From positions 152,501-165,000 of the forward strand of contig CAJNDS010002221.1 of assembly GCA_905221605.1 (NCBI GenBank): a stretch of 12,500 nt of DNA, written 5' to 3'. A model generated the notes under the pieces. The model searched no databases and had not been told where the DNA came from. It saw nothing but the letters and a program-made list of their open reading frames with translations. This DNA is from Symbiodinium natans (taxonomy: Eukaryota; Sar; Dinophyceae; Suessiales; Symbiodiniaceae). Below are positions 10,715 through 12,500 of the stretch, piece by piece (the first letter of the stretch is position 1; the number at the start of each line of letters is the position of its first letter). The position numbers were made by a program, and so were the translations under genes.

Positions 10715-10780
10715 GAGACGATGATCCTCGTCATTTTCGCCCTGGCGGCCGCCGCGAGTCTGAAGGGGTTTAGGGTCTAG
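10715..10780 (+). CDS. Exon-like fragment encoding a membrane helix
   Basis: GGCGGAGCCAG ending at 10714 is an acceptor-like edge. The frame reads ETMILVIFALAAAASLKG and stops at TAG 10778 in TTTAGGGTCTAG. Residues 3-16 are strongly hydrophobic. The preceding codon would be Q if the island starts at GCCAG, giving Q-E-T-helix, the same layout as Q-M-E-T-V at 8461. No donor is present; coding sequence merges into GGGTTTAGGG. Confidence 0.4.
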   Translation, partial: ETMILVIFALAAAASLKGFRV

Positions 10781-10960
10781 GGTTTAGGGTTTAGGGTGTT
10801 TAGAATTTCAGGGTTTCGAGTTTGGAGGGTTTCTGAAAGGGTTTTGGCATGTTGAGTTTTGGGCTTTGAGATTCGGGCTGAGGGGGTTTTGGGGATTTAG
10901 AGGCTTTAGGGGGGCTCGGGGTTTGGAAGTTTAGAGAAAAAGGGGTTCATGGGATCTAGG
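10767..10960. repeat. Strongly decayed G-rich tract
   Basis: Four TTTAGGG-like copies, then 150 bp of GGGTTT/GGGGTTT fragments with rising divergence (GGGTTTCGAGTTTGGAGGG, GGGTTTTGGCATG). Likely an old telomeric tract. Confidence 0.65.
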
Positions 10961-11503
10961 CAAGAGCTTGCCCAACGCCAAGCAACATCCCAAACAACTA
11001 GGAGCCCTCCGAAATCCTGTTGTTGGGGTTAGGGTTTAGGGTTTAGGAGTTAGGATTGAGGGTTTAGGTTTAGGGTTTTGGGTTTGCTGCCAAACAGCAA
11101 TTTTGCCAAGCCATACTTGTACCCCTCCCGCCAAACAACATATAAAAAATATACACACACACACGAAATATGAGGTTCTTAAGGCAGGGCAGGTTCAAGG
11201 GGGGGTGTATACACCAAGGTTCCTAATCACTCCCATGAACCCCCCCCTCCCTTAATACCCTATAAACAAACTACGAACTTGCGGGTTTTATGTTGAAACC
11301 TTGCCTAAGCCCCCACCCCAATCCCTTGAAGATGGAGTGCAATTCCGCCCAAAACCCGCCCTACACTTGGGGCGGAGGGATAGCTAGCGAGCTGGTGTCG
11401 AAACGGTTTAGGGTTTTGGTTTCTGGTCCCCAACCGGAGTCGAGCGACGTGAAACCCTAAACCTATACTACCCGCGTTCCTCGCCTGGCTGGGGGCCCTA
11501 AAC
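10961..11503. other. 540-bp mixed region, no confident gene
   Basis: Contains a TTTAGGG tract (11026-11085), AT-rich sequence with (AC)n (11150-11164), a 12-bp palindrome GGTGTATACACC (11204-11215), and C/G runs. GGGATAG|CTAGCGAGCTGG...AAACG|GTTTAG (11384-11405) could be a 22-nt exon but is too short to support. The minus-strand frame at 11305-11532 is repeat-derived at both ends. Confidence 0.4.
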
Positions 11504-11607
11504 CCCAAAACTCTAAAGGCCCTAAACCCCAAAATCCTAAATCCTAAACCCTAAACTCTAAACCCTAAATCCTAAACCCTAAATCCTAAACCCTAAACTC
11601 TAAATCT
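11504..11607. repeat. CCCTAAA tract with TCCTAAA/CTCTAAA higher order
   Basis: CCCTAAATCCTAAA forms a 14-bp two-heptamer unit repeated around 11540-11600, interspersed with CTCTAAA. This indicates duplication of multi-unit blocks rather than single-unit addition. Confidence 0.85.
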
Positions 11608-11642
11608 ATACCACACGCCGGGGGAGGGGGGGGGAGGGGAGG

Positions 11643-11684
11643 ATGCGCGCGAGCGACGAGCTCTTCCAAGGGCTCTCTGTCTAG
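11643..11684 (+). other. Short ATG frame
   Basis: After G/A-rich GGGGGAGGGGAGG, ATG at 11643 opens MRASDELFQGLSV, stopping at TAG 11682. The composition is natural but 13 codons do not make a gene; possible first or last exon fragment. Confidence 0.2.
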
Positions 11685-11717
11685 ACTCTTCGGGTTTTGA
11701 TGGGTTCGAGTTGATCT

Positions 11718-11890
11718 AGGGTTTAGGGTTTAGGGTTTAGGGTTTAGGGTTTAGGGGTTTAGGGTTTAGGGGTTTAGGGTTTAGGGATGTGAAGGCTGAG
11801 AGTTGAACGGGTTGACGGCTTAAAGCTTTTGAGGGCTTGAAAGTTCAAGGGCTCAGGAGCTCAAGGGTTTGAGGGCCTAGGGTTTTGGGT
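11718..11890. repeat. TTTAGGG tract decaying to GGGCTTGA/GGGCTCA forms
   Basis: Clean TTTAGGG to 11786, then AGGGCTTGAAAGTTCAAGGGCTCAGGAGCTCAAGGGTTTGAGGG, a decayed stretch in which AGTTCAAGGGCTC and GAGCTCAAGGG recur. Confidence 0.75.
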
Positions 11891-11934
11891 GATGTTGGGT
11901 GGAAGATTCATCAGATTCAAGAATATCCTCATCC

Positions 11935-12027
11935 CCAAACCCTAAACCCTAAACCCTAAACCCTAAACCCCAAGCCCCAAGCCCCAAACCCTAAACCCTA
12001 AACCCTAAACCCTAAACCCTAAACCCC
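11935..12027. repeat. Interstitial CCCTAAA tract
   Basis: Clean copies with a central CCCCAAG block (11967-11985). Confidence 0.9.
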
Positions 12028-12050
12028 TCTCAAGGGGCGCCAACCCAGAG

Positions 12051-12146
12051 TCTCAGGGCGTGTGCCTGGTGATGATGTTGAGATTTGCCTTGGCCTTCGC
12101 CCGTGAGCGCCGGCGCCTGCCCAAAGAGGCGGTGGCAGAGACCTGA
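12051..12146 (+). CDS. Candidate C-terminal exon: helix plus basic tail
   Basis: AACCCAG (12048) and TCTCAG (12056) are possible acceptors. The frame reads SQGVCLVMMLRFALAFARER then RRLPKEAVAET, TGA at 12144. A 15-residue hydrophobic run is followed by RERRR and an acidic end, the usual layout of a last membrane helix and cytoplasmic tail. The stop is in unique sequence. Of all islands this is the one that most resembles a genuine protein C-terminus. No family is assigned. Confidence 0.42.
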   Translation, partial: SQGVCLVMMLRFALAFARERRRLPKEAVAET

Positions 12147-12170
12147 AGCCTAAGCCCTGCAGGGATTGGG

Positions 12171-12231
12171 GGGTTTAGGGTTTAGGGTTTAGGGTTTAGG
12201 GTTTAGGGTTTAGGGTTTAGGGTTAGGGTTG
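12171..12231. repeat. TTTAGGG array, G-rich on + strand
   Basis: About eight clean copies with one GGGTTAGGG hexamer slip at the right edge. Confidence 0.92.
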
Positions 12232-12232
12232 A

Positions 12233-12268
12233 GGGCTTACGGATTGCAATATAAACTTCCGTAAGCCC
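12233..12268. other. Perfect 11-bp hairpin
   Basis: GGGCTTACGGA (12233-12243) and TCCGTAAGCCC (12258-12268) are perfect reverse complements around a 14-base AT-rich loop. It lies at the edge of the telomeric array. It could be a small foldback, a structured RNA, or a repair scar. Confidence 0.6.
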
Positions 12269-12500
12269 TGGACCTTCAGCCCAGATCCCCAAACCCTCAA
12301 CCCCATGAATGTTAGTCGAAAGGGTTCTGGAGTATGGGCCCTTGGGCACTGGGTTTATAGGGCGCACAAGGGGTAGAAGGTTTAGGGTCCAGGGTCCAAA
12401 TTTTGGGATGCAAAGGGCCGTTTTTAGCACCCTTGTACCTACCCCATGAACTTGCATGCTGTGGTTGGGATGTGGGGCGGGGCGGGTGAGCAACTTCCCG
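12269..12500. other. Unique sequence, no confident gene
   Basis: Few telomeric copies (12296-12303, 12380-12395). A 96-codon minus-strand frame (12203-12493) spans it, but its C-terminus is telomeric repeat and its composition is undistinguished. GGGCGGGTGAGC at 12482 is donor-like near the right edge. Confidence 0.35.

Noticed and set aside
12203-12493. 96-codon minus-strand ORF at the right edge
   Set aside because: Ends in telomeric repeat residues, has no splice or start context, and shows no recognisable motif.
1-12500. CRISPR array or bacterial operon
   Set aside because: Heptamer repeats have no spacers, and no bacterial gene, ribosome-binding site or promoter pattern is present.

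Overview
The window starts at a chromosome end. Bases 1-125 are a pure (CCCTAAA)n array with the C-rich strand reading inward from the left edge, the orientation expected of a left telomere with TTTAGGG-type ends. The other ~12.4 kb is subtelomeric DNA in which tracts of the same heptamer, intact or decayed, alternate with short islands of non-repetitive sequence. No prokaryotic organisation is visible: no long ORFs, operons or ribosome-binding sites. There are no tRNA, rRNA or CRISPR signatures. The organism is a eukaryote from a TTTAGGG lineage (green plants and algae, dinoflagellates, chromerids, coccidia). GC-rich codons in the islands, many AG|G acceptor-like starts, very short exon-like blocks and membrane-protein-like peptides favour a microbial alga or alveolate over a land plant. 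Candidates are a prasinophyte green alga, a dinoflagellate, or a coccidian such as Eimeria, whose genome is known for AGGGTTT tracts; this cannot be settled from the sequence.

Layout. 1-5000: mainly C-rich (CCCTAAA) tracts with islands at 126-230, 315-527, 577-645, 865-950, 1131-1574, 1759-1852, 2111-2197, 2311-2650, 2800-2890, 3051-3111, 3272-3360, 3416-3610 and 3931-4050. A striking exception is 4208-4610: eighteen units of a ~21-bp repeat in three blocks of alternating orientation. 5000-7450: variant arrays (CCCCAAA, CCCAAAA, CTTAGGG, TTTCAGGG octamer) and exon-like islands at 5011, 5431, 5684, 5863, 6443 and 6731. 7450-8160: two long pyrimidine tracts. 8160-9710: exon-like islands at 8163, 8455, 9075 and 9649. 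9712-12231: G30, a long TTTAGGG array, foldback elements at 10025-10131 and 10490-10589, islands at 10315, 10715, 11643 and 12057, and G-rich degenerate tracts. 12233-12500: a hairpin, then unassigned sequence.

How the parts relate. Many islands show an AG acceptor-like edge followed by a short open frame (20-60 codons) with natural-looking composition, often one hydrophobic helix, that then runs straight into telomeric repeat and stops. Some have a GT donor (3112, 5742, 9707). Two islands are partly duplicated. Two readings compete: exons of one or more membrane-protein genes separated by introns colonised by telomeric repeat, or exon debris joined and capped by telomeric DNA during repair of subtelomeric breaks. 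No intact gene can be assembled with confidence, so coding entries are exon-like fragments with modest confidence and no gene name.
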